DNA from: Oopsacas minuta
Taxonomy: Eukaryota > Porifera > Hexactinellida > Lyssacinosida > Leucopsacidae
DNA: 64,000 nucleotides
Direction of reading: 5' to 3'
Assembly: GCA_024704765.1 (NCBI GenBank)
Contig: JAKMXF010000133.1
Coordinates: 310,001 to 374,000, forward strand
The number at the start of each line of letters is the position of its first letter. Position 1 is the first letter of the stretch. Position numbers and translations under genes: made by a program. Positions 43,821-53,967 of this stretch are shown piece after piece. The notes under the pieces were generated by a model. The model had not been told where the DNA came from, ran no database searches, and saw nothing but the letters and a program-made list of their open reading frames with translations.

Positions 43821-43934
43821 TCATTCTATTTTCTTGTTAGAGGAAGCTACTATGAAATGGTACAACAGAACTAGCAGGAATACTGTAACCCCTAAGATAT
43901 TAGCGAACACTGCGAGCTGGACGTCAGTAATCAT
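43821..43934 (-). CDS. OST4: OST4, oligosaccharyltransferase 4 kDa subunit
   Basis: Complete 37-residue frame with ATG at 43934 and TGA at 43821; human OST4 is also 37 residues. It reads [20 protein letters not shown], then [17 protein letters not shown], matching human OST4 nearly residue for residue in the first 28 positions. It is a single transmembrane helix that stabilises the STT3 subunit in the oligosaccharyltransferase complex for N-glycosylation in the ER. The gene is only 170 bp downstream of the USE1 stop codon on the same strand, so their transcripts may overlap. A TG-rich run lies just upstream of the ATG. Confidence 0.95.
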   Translation of the reverse strand: MITDVQLAVFANILGVTVFLLVLLYHFIVASSNKKIE

Positions 43935-44104
43935 GATTCTGTGTGTGTGCGTGTGTAGAGTAGTCTATGAGCTAATATTAATGATAATAATTACTGTAAC
44001 GAATAGTAGAAGATAGATTATTCAAATTGTTTTTGGAATAAATTCAGACCGGTGTAATCAATAGCAATAGCTACAAAAATATGAAATGCATAAATAGAAT
44101 AACA

Positions 44105-46908
44105 TCAAACAGATTTACCGATTACTTTCATAAGCAGAACCATGCAAATAAACGTAACAAACACAGATAGAATTATACAGAGCTGACATGTACAATGCCA
44201 CTGTCTGTTATAATTCTTAAGCTTGGTGTTACTTGTGACTAATTTAGCTGTATTCCTATCCGTGAGATCATTAGCCATGTGCAGTCTGTTTATATCAGTT
44301 CGTAATACATTACGAGCATGTACAGATAATGATTTAAGCCCTTGAGTCATCTCTTGGAGTTCATTAGCTAATCTGTCTTGTTCAGCTTGATAACCTTCTA
44401 ATGTCCCATGTCTGGGTGATGTAGGCGACTGTGGAGAGGTGGGGCTGGTACAAGAGAGGAGATCGTCAGGGTCTATTAAAATACAAATTAAACATACACA
44501 GCGTAAAATATGCTATAAATCTATCTGGCTAGAAACTAAATTAGCTTGAGATAAGACAACTGGAGAATTTAAGAAAGCAAGAATACAATTTCCCAAGCTA
44601 AGAAGAATCTCCCGAGCAGTCACAATTAATTAAAAGAAAGATTATTCTGATTGAAATGAACTTTTGAGATGTTTTAACGGTAGAACAAAACTAACTATTT
44701 TAATACCGGAAAAATAGATTACGAATTAAATAAATAAATATTTGATATTTGAAGCTAAAAGAAGAAAAATCTTCAGAAATGGATGATTATACCTAAAAGA
44801 ATAAAGGAGAGAAGATAGAGAGAGAATTAACTAGATTATCTAACATGAAATTTAAGAAAAAAGATGAGAGAAAGAAGATTCCAACAAATCACGTATAAGC
44901 TACGTATTCTAGCGTCTAATCTATGATAAGAATATAATTAAGCTAGGGTAGTAGGAGAGATAGAAATCATAGAGAATAGTCTCAGGTAGGAGGGGTTAGA
45001 ACAGAAGGGAAGTGTCTAGAAACGAGATTTGTAAGTAGCAAAGAGGGAATCAGATCCACGTGTGTAATCTCCACTCAGACCGTATCGGGAACTCCCTTCA
45101 TCTCTCCTGGAAACATTGCGGTACAGACGATCTTCTCTATCTCTATCCCTATCTCTATCACGATCACGATCACGATCTGGTGAAGTAGTGTAGATCCTCT
45201 CTAGCTCTCTACGGGAGCGGCGGTCACGGTCATCCAGATAGAGATCAACCAGCGAAGCTTCCTCTCTCTCTATAAGGTCCCTTCCTAGAATCCCCATACG
45301 CTCCGCCTCAGAAAGAGGGATTATTTGATCGTCCTTATCAAGCGGAATCAGACGGCCGGACCGATCCAAGATGAACAGAGGCTCCCCTTTACGTCTAAAC
45401 GGCTCTAGAATATCCATGAATGAGAGAGAACGATATTTGTCCTGATTGTAATATCGTCTAGGAGCTACGTCACTATTACTAGCTGGATCATAGAGGATTG
45501 TTCTCCTCTCATTTACTCCCTCTCCTCGCTCTTTTATCTTCTCCTCTATGTCATCTAGAATAGAACGAAATGCATTGCATACTTCATCATATTTCCCTTT
45601 TATGAAGACAGGTCTCTCGTTAGAGTTTGGTAGAGTATCTCTATCAATTCGGATCTTTGCACCAGTCATTCTTCTGAGATCCTTCACGTGCTCTCCCCCT
45701 TTCCCTAACACAGCCCCCACGTCAGCTTGAGGGACAAGTAGGATGATCTCAGTAGACTCCTTATCTCTCGAGTCCTTGTCTCCCATTTTAGGCAACAGCT
45801 CCGAGAGGATACTCTCCGCTTCTGACGTCACACGGGGCTCGAAACACAGAATCCGCTCAGCTGATTTAACATTAACATTTGGTATGTCAATAGTACAGTC
45901 ATACTTTTTCCTAAGAGCGTTAATATTCTCTCCTGCCCTACCGATAATCAGTCCTACATCCAACTGCTTGATTAGCAAACGGATCTTGCCAGAGAGCTTC
46001 ACCTGAGGTTTAGGTTCACTACGTCTCCGCTTGGGGGAGGGGTCTTGATTGTCTCTGTTCCTCTTCTCACTACGACGCTCCTCACCTTCTCGGTTAAGGG
46101 GAGATACTGGCATCTCCTGCTCGCTATGTACAGACATCTAACAATGCTAAGATTCAACGGAAAGAGAATGTATAAAGATACAACTAATTATCAATCAGAA
46201 TATCAAGATAGACGAGAAAGGAGAAAGATCGGAATATTTAAATAAGGATAATACTACGTACAACTAGAGGTATTTAAGAGTGAAAAGATTTCGAATATAA
46301 TTAGCTCATAAAATGCAAATTGCAAAAAAGGTAACATATTTCCAGATGAAAGATAGTGTAATCTTCAGAAAGGAGATAACTACTATGCTAGAAGACATAG
46401 ATGCACCATTCCAATTTGATAACAGTATATATCTGGTGGACTGGAAACTTTCAATGAGTGTACGAATGTAAAAACGAGAAACACCTCCATCTCAGCATTT
46501 GGTAAACAAATAAACCAGCCATCTTCTAGTAATTAGAACTTAATGTAAGGCAATAATACATAATAATTCTACATCATGATTGGAGATAAAACAATAGCTA
46601 TTAGTTAACATACTGTCAGTCTGAAGATCATCTCCTTTCCGTCTCTGTGCCATCTCCCATCTCTTGAGTGATTCAATCAAAACCTCAACTCGTGGTTTGT
46701 GTAGGAGGACAAATTCACTAGAATTGCTATTATCTCCCCTCTCATCCCTATTTTCTATAAATGATGATAAATGTCTAACAAAAATTGGGATTTTCATAGC
46801 AAGATCTTCTCCAAGAGCCAAAGTCTGACTGTGAGAAGATAAGAGCATAGCTTCACATCTCTCCAGCAAACGAATAAACTTGGTCTCATCTTGTGTGTAG
46901 GGGGGCAT
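44105..46908 (-). CDS. USE1: USE1 vesicle SNARE, two exons, hosts an hnRNP K-like gene
   Basis: Exons 46908-46614 and 44472-44105 join in phase 1 to give 220 residues (human USE1 259). The N-terminal exon has IRLLERCEAML, as in USE1 (LLSRCEAM), and KPRVEVLIESLKRWE. The second exon has a Ser/Pro linker, then the SNARE helix EGYQAEQDRLANELQEMTQGLKSL (no more than its start is needed), the IN...MANDLTDRN.AKL heptads, and a C-terminal membrane anchor (CQLCIILSVFVTFICMVLLM). USE1 is a Q-SNARE of the ER-Golgi retrograde route with syntaxin-18, SEC20 and SEC22B. The 2.1-kb intron holds a complete gene (45016-46137) on the same strand. Codon phases across the junction agree, which argues against two unrelated genes. 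Confidence 0.88.
45016..46137 (-). CDS. HNRNPK: hnRNP K-like two-KH-domain RNA-binding protein, intronless
   Basis: Single exon, 373 residues. The N-terminus is charged with an RNRDNQDPSPKRRR-type basic stretch. KH1 at about 48-110 contains IIGRAGENINALRKKY and AERIL; KH2 at about 128-200 contains VLGKGGEHVKDLRRMTG. Both GxxG loops (GRAG, GKGG) are intact. The C-terminal part has YNQDKYRSLSFMDILEPFRRKG, then an Arg/Asp-rich tract near residue 320 coded by a short repeat at about 45135-45180. hnRNP K/PCBP proteins bind C-rich RNA and DNA. Vertebrate hnRNP K has a third C-terminal KH domain, which I do not see here. It lies inside the USE1 intron on the same strand. Confidence 0.8.
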   Translation of the reverse strand: MSVHSEQEMPVSPLNREGEERRSEKRNRDNQDPSPKRRRSEPKPQVKLSGKIRLLIKQLDVGLIIGRAGENINALRKKYDCTIDIPNVNVKSAERILCFEPRVTSEAESILSELLPKMGDKDSRDKESTEIILLVPQADVGAVLGKGGEHVKDLRRMTGAKIRIDRDTLPNSNERPVFIKGKYDEVCNAFRSILDDIEEKIKERGEGVNERRTILYDPASNSDVAPRRYYNQDKYRSLSFMDILEPFRRKGEPLFILDRSGRLIPLDKDDQIIPLSEAERMGILGRDLIEREEASLVDLYLDDRDRRSRRELERIYTTSPDRDRDRDRDRDRDREDRLYRNVSRRDEGSSRYGLSGDYTRGSDSLFATYKSRF

Positions 46909-47375
46909 AAATATCTTACAATTATTAACAAATAACTAGTCAATATAAGAAATACGTAGAATAGTTCATGATTGATTCTCGTGTTATAATTCCTAGGAAT
47001 ATATTATATCTGGCAATATAAGGATGTAATATAAGAATAGTAAGGAAAATATTATCTGTTTATTTCGTGAATTTGGTGTAGAGTACTGATCAAGTTACTA
47101 ACAAATCATGATAGGCTTTCATATAGCTTATCTCTTGAAGATAAATAGAAATATAGTATTTGAGATAAATTTGAGGAAAAGTACGTACACGGATCGCTGT
47201 AAAATAATTACGTACGTAATCAGATATAGTGGAACCTGCATAAACCGACACCTGTATAATCCGGAGGCCTGTATAATCTGACAATTTGCTAAACCGACAC
47301 AATTTTCATGTCCCAACGAGTATCGGTTTATACAAGGTTCCACTATAGTATTTGATTCAATATAATATTATTTAG
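46909..47375. other. divergent spacer between USE1 and a secreted-protein gene
   Basis: Contains the USE1 promoter on minus and the promoter of the plus-strand gene at 47376; a Tigger-like MITE occupies its right end. Confidence 0.5.
47228..47344. mobile_element. Tigger-like MITE immediately upstream of a start codon
   Basis: Inverted ends AGTGGAACCTGCATAAACCG and, read inwards from the right, AGTGGAACCTTGTATAAACC, with TA repeats outside. It ends 31 bp before the ATG at 47376, so it lies in the promoter or 5' UTR of that gene. Non-coding. Confidence 0.8.
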
Positions 47376-48041
47376 ATGTGTTATAGTAAAGTGGTGCTAT
47401 GCTTGGCTCTGACAGTATCAGCTGTTATTTTGATATCCTGTCAGACAGTTGTGAAGGATCCTAATTTTTGTAGTGAATACCAAAACCAAAGCAGTCTATT
47501 TAACAATACAGACCCAGATGTCAGTAACATAATTCTAGGTTTCCAATTGATGACATGGCAGCCGTATGAGGAGAGGGAAGAGAGTCCGTGCGTTTATCTA
47601 ACCGACACACAGAACAGACATATATTCGTTCAGGTGGAGACAAGAGGAGATCTGAGTATTGACATTGAACCTGTATCCGGGAACACTGGTACTGGGGAGA
47701 TAGAGGCGTGCTCACCGAGTACAGTAGGCAATGAGGAAAGACAGTACATATATTTCGTATGTAGACAGTCCTGCTCTACCAGTGGCTTCCCATTTTATTA
47801 CCGTATCATACAAAGTGAGAGCGAGGAGATAGGAAATCTGGAGTATTGGTGTGCGGTTATCCCAAGCGCTCCCAATAACAGATACCCACAGGATATAATT
47901 AATGAACAAGCAGGGGGAACTGCTATTTCCTACTCAATGACCTTTCAGCAAACTCCTGGAAGAATGGGAGGAAATGCAACCGGAATAATCGGCAGTTTAA
48001 GCCTTATTTTAGCGCTGCTGGTTATTAGTGTATTATTTTAA
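47376..48041 (+). CDS. unrecognised secreted or GPI-anchored Cys-containing protein
   Basis: Single exon, 221 residues. Residues 1-22 are a clear signal peptide (VVLCLALTVSAVILISCQT). The ectodomain has about eight cysteines, several NxS/T sites and a beta-rich composition with W-Q-P, CVYL, YIYFVC, and YWCAVI motifs. The end (MGGNATGIIGSLSLILALLVISVLF) is a hydrophobic tail without a cytosolic part, typical of GPI attachment. The overall plan resembles small cell-surface ectodomain proteins, but I cannot place it in a family. A Tigger-like MITE abuts the promoter and a perfect hairpin lies downstream. Confidence 0.65.
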   Translation: MCYSKVVLCLALTVSAVILISCQTVVKDPNFCSEYQNQSSLFNNTDPDVSNIILGFQLMTWQPYEEREESPCVYLTDTQNRHIFVQVETRGDLSIDIEPVSGNTGTGEIEACSPSTVGNEERQYIYFVCRQSCSTSGFPFYYRIIQSESEEIGNLEYWCAVIPSAPNNRYPQDIINEQAGGTAISYSMTFQQTPGRMGGNATGIIGSLSLILALLVISVLF

Positions 48042-48215
48042 TAAGGATAGTTAATGTTTGTTTGTGTATGTTAGGAGACTATTGAATGTCTTGGTTAGAA
48101 ATTTGCTTTTATCTTTGTTTACGTGAATGCCTTTTATCATTGTAGTGTAAATTATACTGATTTTATTGTACGTACTAGTGAAATATGTGAGGTAAATGCA
48201 TAATGAGTCTCAACG

Positions 48216-48265
48216 TCATTGACGTGTAGCAGCCTCCTGTGGACGAGGCTGCTACACGTCAATGA
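48216..48265. repeat. perfect 21-bp hairpin, 8-nt loop
   Basis: Left arm TCATTGACGTGTAGCAGCCT plus C at 48216-48236; right arm is its exact reverse complement at 48245-48265. A G-T pair and two Watson-Crick pairs extend the stem outwards. It is 175 bp after the stop of the 47376 gene. It could be a fold-back element or a transcribed hairpin; no function is assigned. Confidence 0.75.
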
Positions 48266-48463
48266 TGTCACCAAATGGTAGGAGACATATGGGATGTCAC
48301 TTCCATGGATTGACCCCAAGTTTACACCCAGTCTTCAATAATATCGTTCTAGCTAAAATATCTATAATCTACTTGTAAAAATTATTAGATTTATAATACT
48401 TTTTATTCCAGGGAGCTGATAATTGATCATATATATACATTCACAGATTGGGAGATATAATAA

Positions 48464-49351
48464 TCACATTTTACGACATGCACCTTGTGAACCAGTGAAG
48501 AATACGTGTTTTAGTGCCTCATCAGCTGATATTCTAGCTGATGGATTACAGACTAAGTGTTTTTTGAGAAGATTGATACCGAATTCGTCTAGATTCGTCA
48601 CGTGGACTTTTAGGTTAGCAGCTGGGTACATAGGGAACTCCAAATAGTCAGGACATTTTCGCATATCAGGCCAATCAGCCTCAGAAGATGTACCTACCAC
48701 TTTATAGATTCTTTTTAGCTGTTCTTGTACATCGTTACCCGGAAATAACGGACGTCCTCCTTGTGCCATTTCTGCGAAAATGCACCCAGCAGACCACATA
48801 TCAATAGAAGTTTTGTATATTTTAGTACCCATGAGAACATCAGGAGGTCTATACCATAGAGTAACTACTTCTTCTGAGAATTGCTTTACAGGAATACCGA
48901 AACTTCTCGCCAGACCGAAATCAGCTAACTTGAGCTCACCTTTCTTAGTGATTAGCAAATTCTGAGGTTTCAAATCTCTATGAAATATATGCTTAGCGTG
49001 ACAGAACTGCAGGCCGAGAAGAAGTTGATGCATGAATGACTTAACGACTAGTGGGTCCATGTAACTCTTATGACAATCAAAGTATTTCTTAAGATCCTGG
49101 TCACAGTATTCGAATACCATTGTCAATTTCCCATCAGTTACAATAACGTCTTTGATCAATACAATATTTGGATGTTTGAGTTCTTTTAATAAACATACTT
49201 CACGGAGAGCTGAACTAGGTACCCCTTCATCATCCAGGTCCAATCTTACCCTCTTCAAGGCGACTACACTCCCTGTTGTATTATCGAAAGCTTTGTAAAC
49301 AGTTCCATAAGTGCCCTCTCCTATCTTCTCTAGTTTATCATAACGACTCAT
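48464..49351 (-). CDS. CDK5: Cyclin-dependent kinase 5, intronless
   Basis: Single exon, 295 residues; human CDK5 has 292. It has [11 protein letters not shown], Lys 33 in VALKRV, the C-helix PSSALRE at 45-51 diagnostic of CDK5, HRDLKPQN near 124, DFG at 144-146, Ser 159 in place of a T-loop Thr, and [14 protein letters not shown]5 is activated by p35/p39-type partners, not by T-loop phosphorylation, and acts in cytoskeleton and neuron-related signalling in bilaterians. Other CDKs (PSTAIRE, PITAIRE) are excluded. The C-terminus ([11 protein letters not shown]) is slightly longer than in human. The conserved gene is here without introns. Confidence 0.95.
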   Translation of the reverse strand: MSRYDKLEKIGEGTYGTVYKAFDNTTGSVVALKRVRLDLDDEGVPSSALREVCLLKELKHPNIVLIKDVIVTDGKLTMVFEYCDQDLKKYFDCHKSYMDPLVVKSFMHQLLLGLQFCHAKHIFHRDLKPQNLLITKKGELKLADFGLARSFGIPVKQFSEEVVTLWYRPPDVLMGTKIYKTSIDMWSAGCIFAEMAQGGRPLFPGNDVQEQLKRIYKVVGTSSEADWPDMRKCPDYLEFPMYPAANLKVHVTNLDEFGINLLKKHLVCNPSARISADEALKHVFFTGSQGACRKM

Positions 49352-49872
49352 TTCTGTGTTCGAATTTATACAAAATCAAATGAATTATGGAATTTATAGC
49401 TAAATATTCTCTGAATAGGAATTTAATGGTTAAACCAATTAAAATATGAATTATGCGATAGTATAATTTGAGGTAATAATCAGGAGGAAGAATATATTCA
49501 CCAGCGAAGAAATAGAAGCTCGTGGATATGATAAAGTGGTGTTCACCTATTAGCAACGTATTTCTGAGACTTAGAGTCAATTTTGTATTGGATATTATTC
49601 TTCTAATACAAGTTCGGTTATTAGCAAGGGAGATTCGTGCAAAATAGGACTTGCTAATAGGCGAACTCCACTGTATATCGATATCCAAATAGTGGTCTAC
49701 ACAGTATGGCCGGTGAAATGTCAAAATGAGTTCTGCAGTGAATAAAACCTAAAAGAAGCAACATATCAAAGTTAAAAGATATGCCTGATAATGAAATAAG
49801 TGTGTTTGGTTAAACATATGAAATATATAATCGTTACATGAAGGTTGATGTCTTTGATAACAAATGGTTAGT
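49352..49872. other. spacer: CDK5 upstream region with a MITE
   Basis: Holds the CDK5 promoter, the 3' end of the proline-rich gene and a MITE. The open frame that spans it is largely made by the MITE. Confidence 0.45.
49535..49673. mobile_element. MITE with CAGTGGAGTTCGCCTATTAG-type ends
   Basis: The left end reads AAGTGGTGTTCACCTATTAG and the right end, inwards, CAGTGGAGTTCGCCTATTAG, about 139 bp in all. A related end occurs near 19508 (CAGTAGAATCCGCCTATTAG). Non-coding; it lies 184 bp upstream of CDK5. Confidence 0.65.
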
Positions 49873-52800
49873 TCATTTATCGAGTGAGCTTTCAATTCTT
49901 GCTTGGGTTAAAGGGCATGAAGTTTTCAGTTTTTGTTGATATCTTTTCACCCATGAGGTGTTTGCCCGTACAGCCATAGGGTACAGAGGCTTAATTACAC
50001 CTACACTAGTATATACAGGGGTGTTGTCACGGTTAGGGAGTGTCCTGCTAGGTGGAGGAGGGGTAGGGGATAATGCGTTCTTAATTGGAGCTGTGTAGTG
50101 TCGTGGTGGAGACGGGGGGTAGTATGGGATATCTGGGAGTCCGTGGGAATCTCCTGAAACCTGTAAAAAGAGAAATATTACTGAAATATTATTAATAATA
50201 ATATAGCAGCAATTCTAAAACAGTTAATATACGAATTTCTAAGAGATATTAAAAAGGGGCGTGATAAGTAGGCGTAATATTGAGATATTCGCTATTCATC
50301 AAGTAGTCTATGCATCTATCAGCTGTGCCCAAATAAATAAGCTATGACAATAACTTAATAGAAGTATATTAATAATTCGCACACAGATATACAAAATAAG
50401 AAAACAATATATCAATTGCTTTAAACAGAAATTGTGTATCTACTAACTAAAATGTGTATTTGCTGGAGAGCTAGCTTCACAGCGCTAAGAGTTAAAACTA
50501 GTGAATGAATCATGCAGGAGCTAGTGGGTTATTTAACGAAAGTGAATTCCTTGTACTCATCTTCATCTTTGAAACATTTTACATGCAGCATCACGAATTC
50601 ATACAGGTTCCTCTGAGACCGAAGTAATCTCAGTCCATCTAATCCTGTCTCCTTCAGGTACAGCTGAGCACATAGTGTTTTTAGGGGATATGGCTTTAAT
50701 ATAGCAGGACACGTCTCAAGGAAATCCTTCACTTCTTGGACAGTAGAGTCTAACATGTCAAAGAACATTTTTCCTTCATTATCAACAGTGAACGGATAAG
50801 CACCAGCTGATAGGAGTTCTACACAGGTTGGTATGTCTTTCTTCTTGGCAGCAATGAATAGGGGGGTCTCAGGATCTGTATAGATCAGTCCTCGCTTCCC
50901 TCTATAGCAGAATAACTTCTGGTTGAGTTCAGAGGCGAGATAGAAGAATAAGTCCCGTTTATCTACTGTCGTCATCAACTCAGGATTATGTGATATTACC
51001 TCTGTCAGTAGAGAGAAGCGATCTGCGAATCCTCTCAGCTTGTATAACGAATCATTAATCGACTGCATATAGGCATGCTTCTCTGAAATCATAGAACGAC
51101 TAACCAGTTGATTAAACTTGTAGATGAATACTACTCCAGTAGCACGGATAGGTCCGAATACAGACTGCTGGAATTTGTACAGTCGTCCTGGATCTGTTGA
51201 TGCTGGGCATGCTTCCCTGAGAGCTTTCGATAATGACTCGTATATGAATAAATATTGACGAATAATGAAATCCATCGCGTGCAAATTATCCTTGAAAAAC
51301 TCAAACATTTCCTCATAAGCCTTACGGACATTTGGCAGTTCTTCGTTTATAAATACGTCACAGTTTATTGGCATTGTTATGATAGTTATAACTCTCATCA
51401 AAAGATGGCCAAAACAAACTTCTTTCCACAAATTACACAAGATACCTCCGAGACCCACGGCTGAATGGTCGTCACGTAAAAGATTCACGAGAACACCTTT
51501 GAAACCTGAAATGAGTCCCGAAAATATCTTCGAGTAAGTTTCATCAACAAACATATGAGAGAATCCTAATACGCAATCTAGCACTGTGATGCTGTATAGC
51601 TTTTTCAAATCATCGTTCATATTTTGAATTTGATGGATTTTCCAAGGTTCAGCTAAACAGTCGAGTTTCCCAGCAATTGGTTGATCTGCGATACCAACAT
51701 CAAAGTATGGAATGTGTTTCTCGTATAATAGATTTCGTGTGAAGCTACGCGGCTTATTTAAACAACAGTTTAGGTCATATACTGGTAAGTTTATTCCTGA
51801 CTTAGTTCTGTAAGCTAGTACTTTACTGGCATATCTCTTCTCGTCCTTCTCCAGCATCATTACAAAGAGATAGTAAGCAAGCATTTCAACAGCATTGAAG
51901 TCACATCTGTTTAGAAAATAGTCCCTCAGACTAACTGCACTACCGTCAGGGGCTGTGTATACTCTAGGCCCTGGGGGACCTTCAATAGGTACGATGGGTA
52001 TTTTATGGATATGAGGCTCCCATATGGTTCGTGTAAGCTTGTCCCACATGGCATTATGTAGCTCATTGGTATCAATAATCTCTAGATATGTGGCTAGCTG
52101 GAAAGGACTAAGATGGTTTAAAGGACGAATGAAAGGATTAGCGTTATGAGATAAGAGAGCATCAATCATAGGAATACTCTTCTTATGGATAGCTGAATGT
52201 AAAGCTACATGTCTCTGACATATCTCATCTGGATCTGAACCAGTGGTAAGTGCTTGTAACAAATCAGCTGTATCGTCAGCTGATTTAGATTTGTATAAGG
52301 CACGGAATAATGGTGATAAGACGTCAACATACTGGAGGAGACGGTCAGGCATTTGAGCGGCCATAATATTCCAGAAAATATTTGAAAAATTATATCAATC
52401 AGAATGGGTAATAGATACAGTAATAATAATAATAATAAATATTGAATTAAGAGATTAGTATTGTGGAAGATTTATAAGTTATACTATGCATATTGTATTG
52501 GATCAGTTCTCTGCAACTTGAGCTTTACTAATAATTGTGTAATTGCAAATTAGACAATAATAAAAAGAGAATATACTTACCATTGGTTTGTTAATAGGTG
52601 ATAATTTTTGAGTCCTTTTAGGTGGAAATGTAGCGAAGAACTTACTGCTTTTGCTGGGACCAGGAGTAACATGCTGGTAATAATCTAATGCAGAGAAAAC
52701 GTGTGAAAAATTCGGCCCTGGTTTATCAGGAGAATTCGGTAAAGTTGCGTATCGTGAGTTCTCCTGAAGTTTGAGAGATGTGTCCCAGATAAATAGCTCT

Positions 52801-52997
52801 GAAGCTGTTCTCAATGTATTCCTGTTTGGTTTATTAGCAGAGGCACGACGAGCAATTGGTTTACGTTTAATATAATTTTTAATGGACCAGCCATCTTCTA
52901 GTATCTCAAACTCAGAGGGAGGAGTTTCATTTCCTGAATATTCGTCGAAAAGACGGGGTTGTACACTTTTCATCTCACGCACTACTCTAGTATTCAT
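49873..52997 (-). CDS. proline-rich protein of unknown family, two exons, intron contains another gene
   Basis: Exon 1 is 52997-52581 (ATG, 139 codons, donor GTAAGT); exon 2 is 50160-49873 (acceptor ACAG, 95 codons and TGA). Both are in phase 0 and give 234 residues. The protein is basic and polar: RRASANKPNRNT in the first half, SRYATLPNSPDKPGP, then a proline cluster (YYPPSPPR, LSPTPPPPSR) and VRANTSWVKRYQQ near the end. No signal peptide, membrane segment or known domain is visible. The 2.4-kb intron would contain the complete ankyrin-type gene at 50529-52364 on the same strand. Joining rests only on splice signals and phase, so two separate truncated genes remain possible. Confidence 0.55.
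50529..52364 (-). CDS. ankyrin-repeat protein, large helical middle, intronless
   Basis: Single exon, 611 residues. One ankyrin pair lies near the N-terminus (HVALHSAIHKKSIPMIDALL, then SHNANPFIRPLNHLSPFQLA, about 52-95). Another is near 500-540 (TPLFIAAKKKDIPTCVELLS AGAYPF). Between them are about 400 residues of mixed helices with no recognised domain. Near the end LKTLCAQLYLKE is weakly like the SOCS/BC-box of cullin-2/5 receptors, so a ubiquitin-ligase receptor is one guess. The family is unrecognised. It lies between the two exons of the proline-rich gene. Confidence 0.6.
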   Translation of the reverse strand: MAAQMPDRLLQYVDVLSPLFRALYKSKSADDTADLLQALTTGSDPDEICQRHVALHSAIHKKSIPMIDALLSHNANPFIRPLNHLSPFQLATYLEIIDTNELHNAMWDKLTRTIWEPHIHKIPIVPIEGPPGPRVYTAPDGSAVSLRDYFLNRCDFNAVEMLAYYLFVMMLEKDEKRYASKVLAYRTKSGINLPVYDLNCCLNKPRSFTRNLLYEKHIPYFDVGIADQPIAGKLDCLAEPWKIHQIQNMNDDLKKLYSITVLDCVLGFSHMFVDETYSKIFSGLISGFKGVLVNLLRDDHSAVGLGGILCNLWKEVCFGHLLMRVITIITMPINCDVFINEELPNVRKAYEEMFEFFKDNLHAMDFIIRQYLFIYESLSKALREACPASTDPGRLYKFQQSVFGPIRATGVVFIYKFNQLVSRSMISEKHAYMQSINDSLYKLRGFADRFSLLTEVISHNPELMTTVDKRDLFFYLASELNQKLFCYRGKRGLIYTDPETPLFIAAKKKDIPTCVELLSAGAYPFTVDNEGKMFFDMLDSTVQEVKDFLETCPAILKPYPLKTLCAQLYLKETGLDGLRLLRSQRNLYEFVMLHVKCFKDEDEYKEFTFVK

Positions 52998-53233
52998 TCA
53001 CAACCTTGTGTAGCCCAGAATAGTGAGACCTATCATATAAATACGATACAGAAGTGTCCTTAAAATAAATTTATACCCAGTTTTGCATTCACAAACTTTG
53101 GAAATTATAAACAGTAGACAATGTATAGTTACATCGCTACCGTTAATTTTACAAGGTTTCACAGATAATTTCCTAAACAATTAAATAGAGTAATATAATA
53201 ATGTCAAATGTATTTACACACACACACACACTG

Positions 53234-53683
53234 CTACTTTGTCCTGAGTATAATGTGGATACCAGAATCAGTATCCACAGGTTGACTAAGCTCTCCCACT
53301 TCCAAAGCATAAGTAGCATCTTCAAAAGGTTTTTGCATTGCTCCTCGGCCAAATTCACCTAAATCCCCGCCATTTTTCGCACTGCCACAATCACTCTCAA
53401 GTTTTGCAATCATCGCAAAATCTTCCCCATTCACTATCCGCTCGCGAAATTCTTTAATCATTTTCAAAGCTTCTGCCTTGCTCCTGGTGATGGTAGCTTG
53501 TTTCCAGGAGCTAGGTCTCCTGGACTTGTTATGTTTCGCTAGTATGTGAGAAGCGCGAACATTATCAGGTTTAGGACGTTCCCATCTACTCTCCTTTGTA
53601 TTAGTATTATAATAATAAGGCTTGTCGTTACTGCGAGATGTCTTAACTACCCACCCAGGAGGGAGATCCTCATTGCTAGCCAT
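53234..53683 (-). CDS. PIN1: PIN1-type WW/parvulin prolyl isomerase, intronless
   Basis: Single exon, 149 residues. The WW domain ([20 protein letters not shown], then ESRWERP) covers about 7-37. The parvulin domain follows: [17 protein letters not shown] with His 46 and the phosphate-binding Lys/Arg cluster, [17 protein letters not shown] with the catalytic-site Cys, [20 protein letters not shown] and the final GIHIILRT His. PIN1 isomerises pSer/pThr-Pro bonds. A poly-CA run (CACACACACACACA) lies just after the stop codon. The gene and its upstream proline-rich neighbour are not functionally linked by this evidence. Confidence 0.96.
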   Translation of the reverse strand: MASNEDLPPGWVVKTSRSNDKPYYYNTNTKESRWERPKPDNVRASHILAKHNKSRRPSSWKQATITRSKAEALKMIKEFRERIVNGEDFAMIAKLESDCGSAKNGGDLGEFGRGAMQKPFEDATYALEVGELSQPVDTDSGIHIILRTK

Positions 53684-53967
53684 TTGCCTAATTAATATAT
53701 ATCACTATTCGAATATTATGTATTATAATGTAGTAATTGTCTAATTTAGAATTTAAGATGGTTGTCATGTGACTAGGTCAAGCAGCGCCTTTCCACGTAG
53801 CATTATGTTAATTATAATAATACCGTGTGACACAATCTTAATATTGATGATAGGTAGGTGATTAGGTTTATATTGGTAATTTCCAGATTATTCTCTAACT
53901 TATAAAAGGGAGACAAATCAGATAATTTATTGTATCTTATTTTAAATTATATATTACAAGTACAAGT

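Noticed and set aside
48216-48265. Rho-independent terminator
   Set aside because: Bacterial-type terminators do not apply in this eukaryotic context and there is no U-run after the stem.
49338-49724. 128-codon minus frame upstream of CDK5
   Set aside because: Mostly a MITE and its flanks; no conserved protein features.
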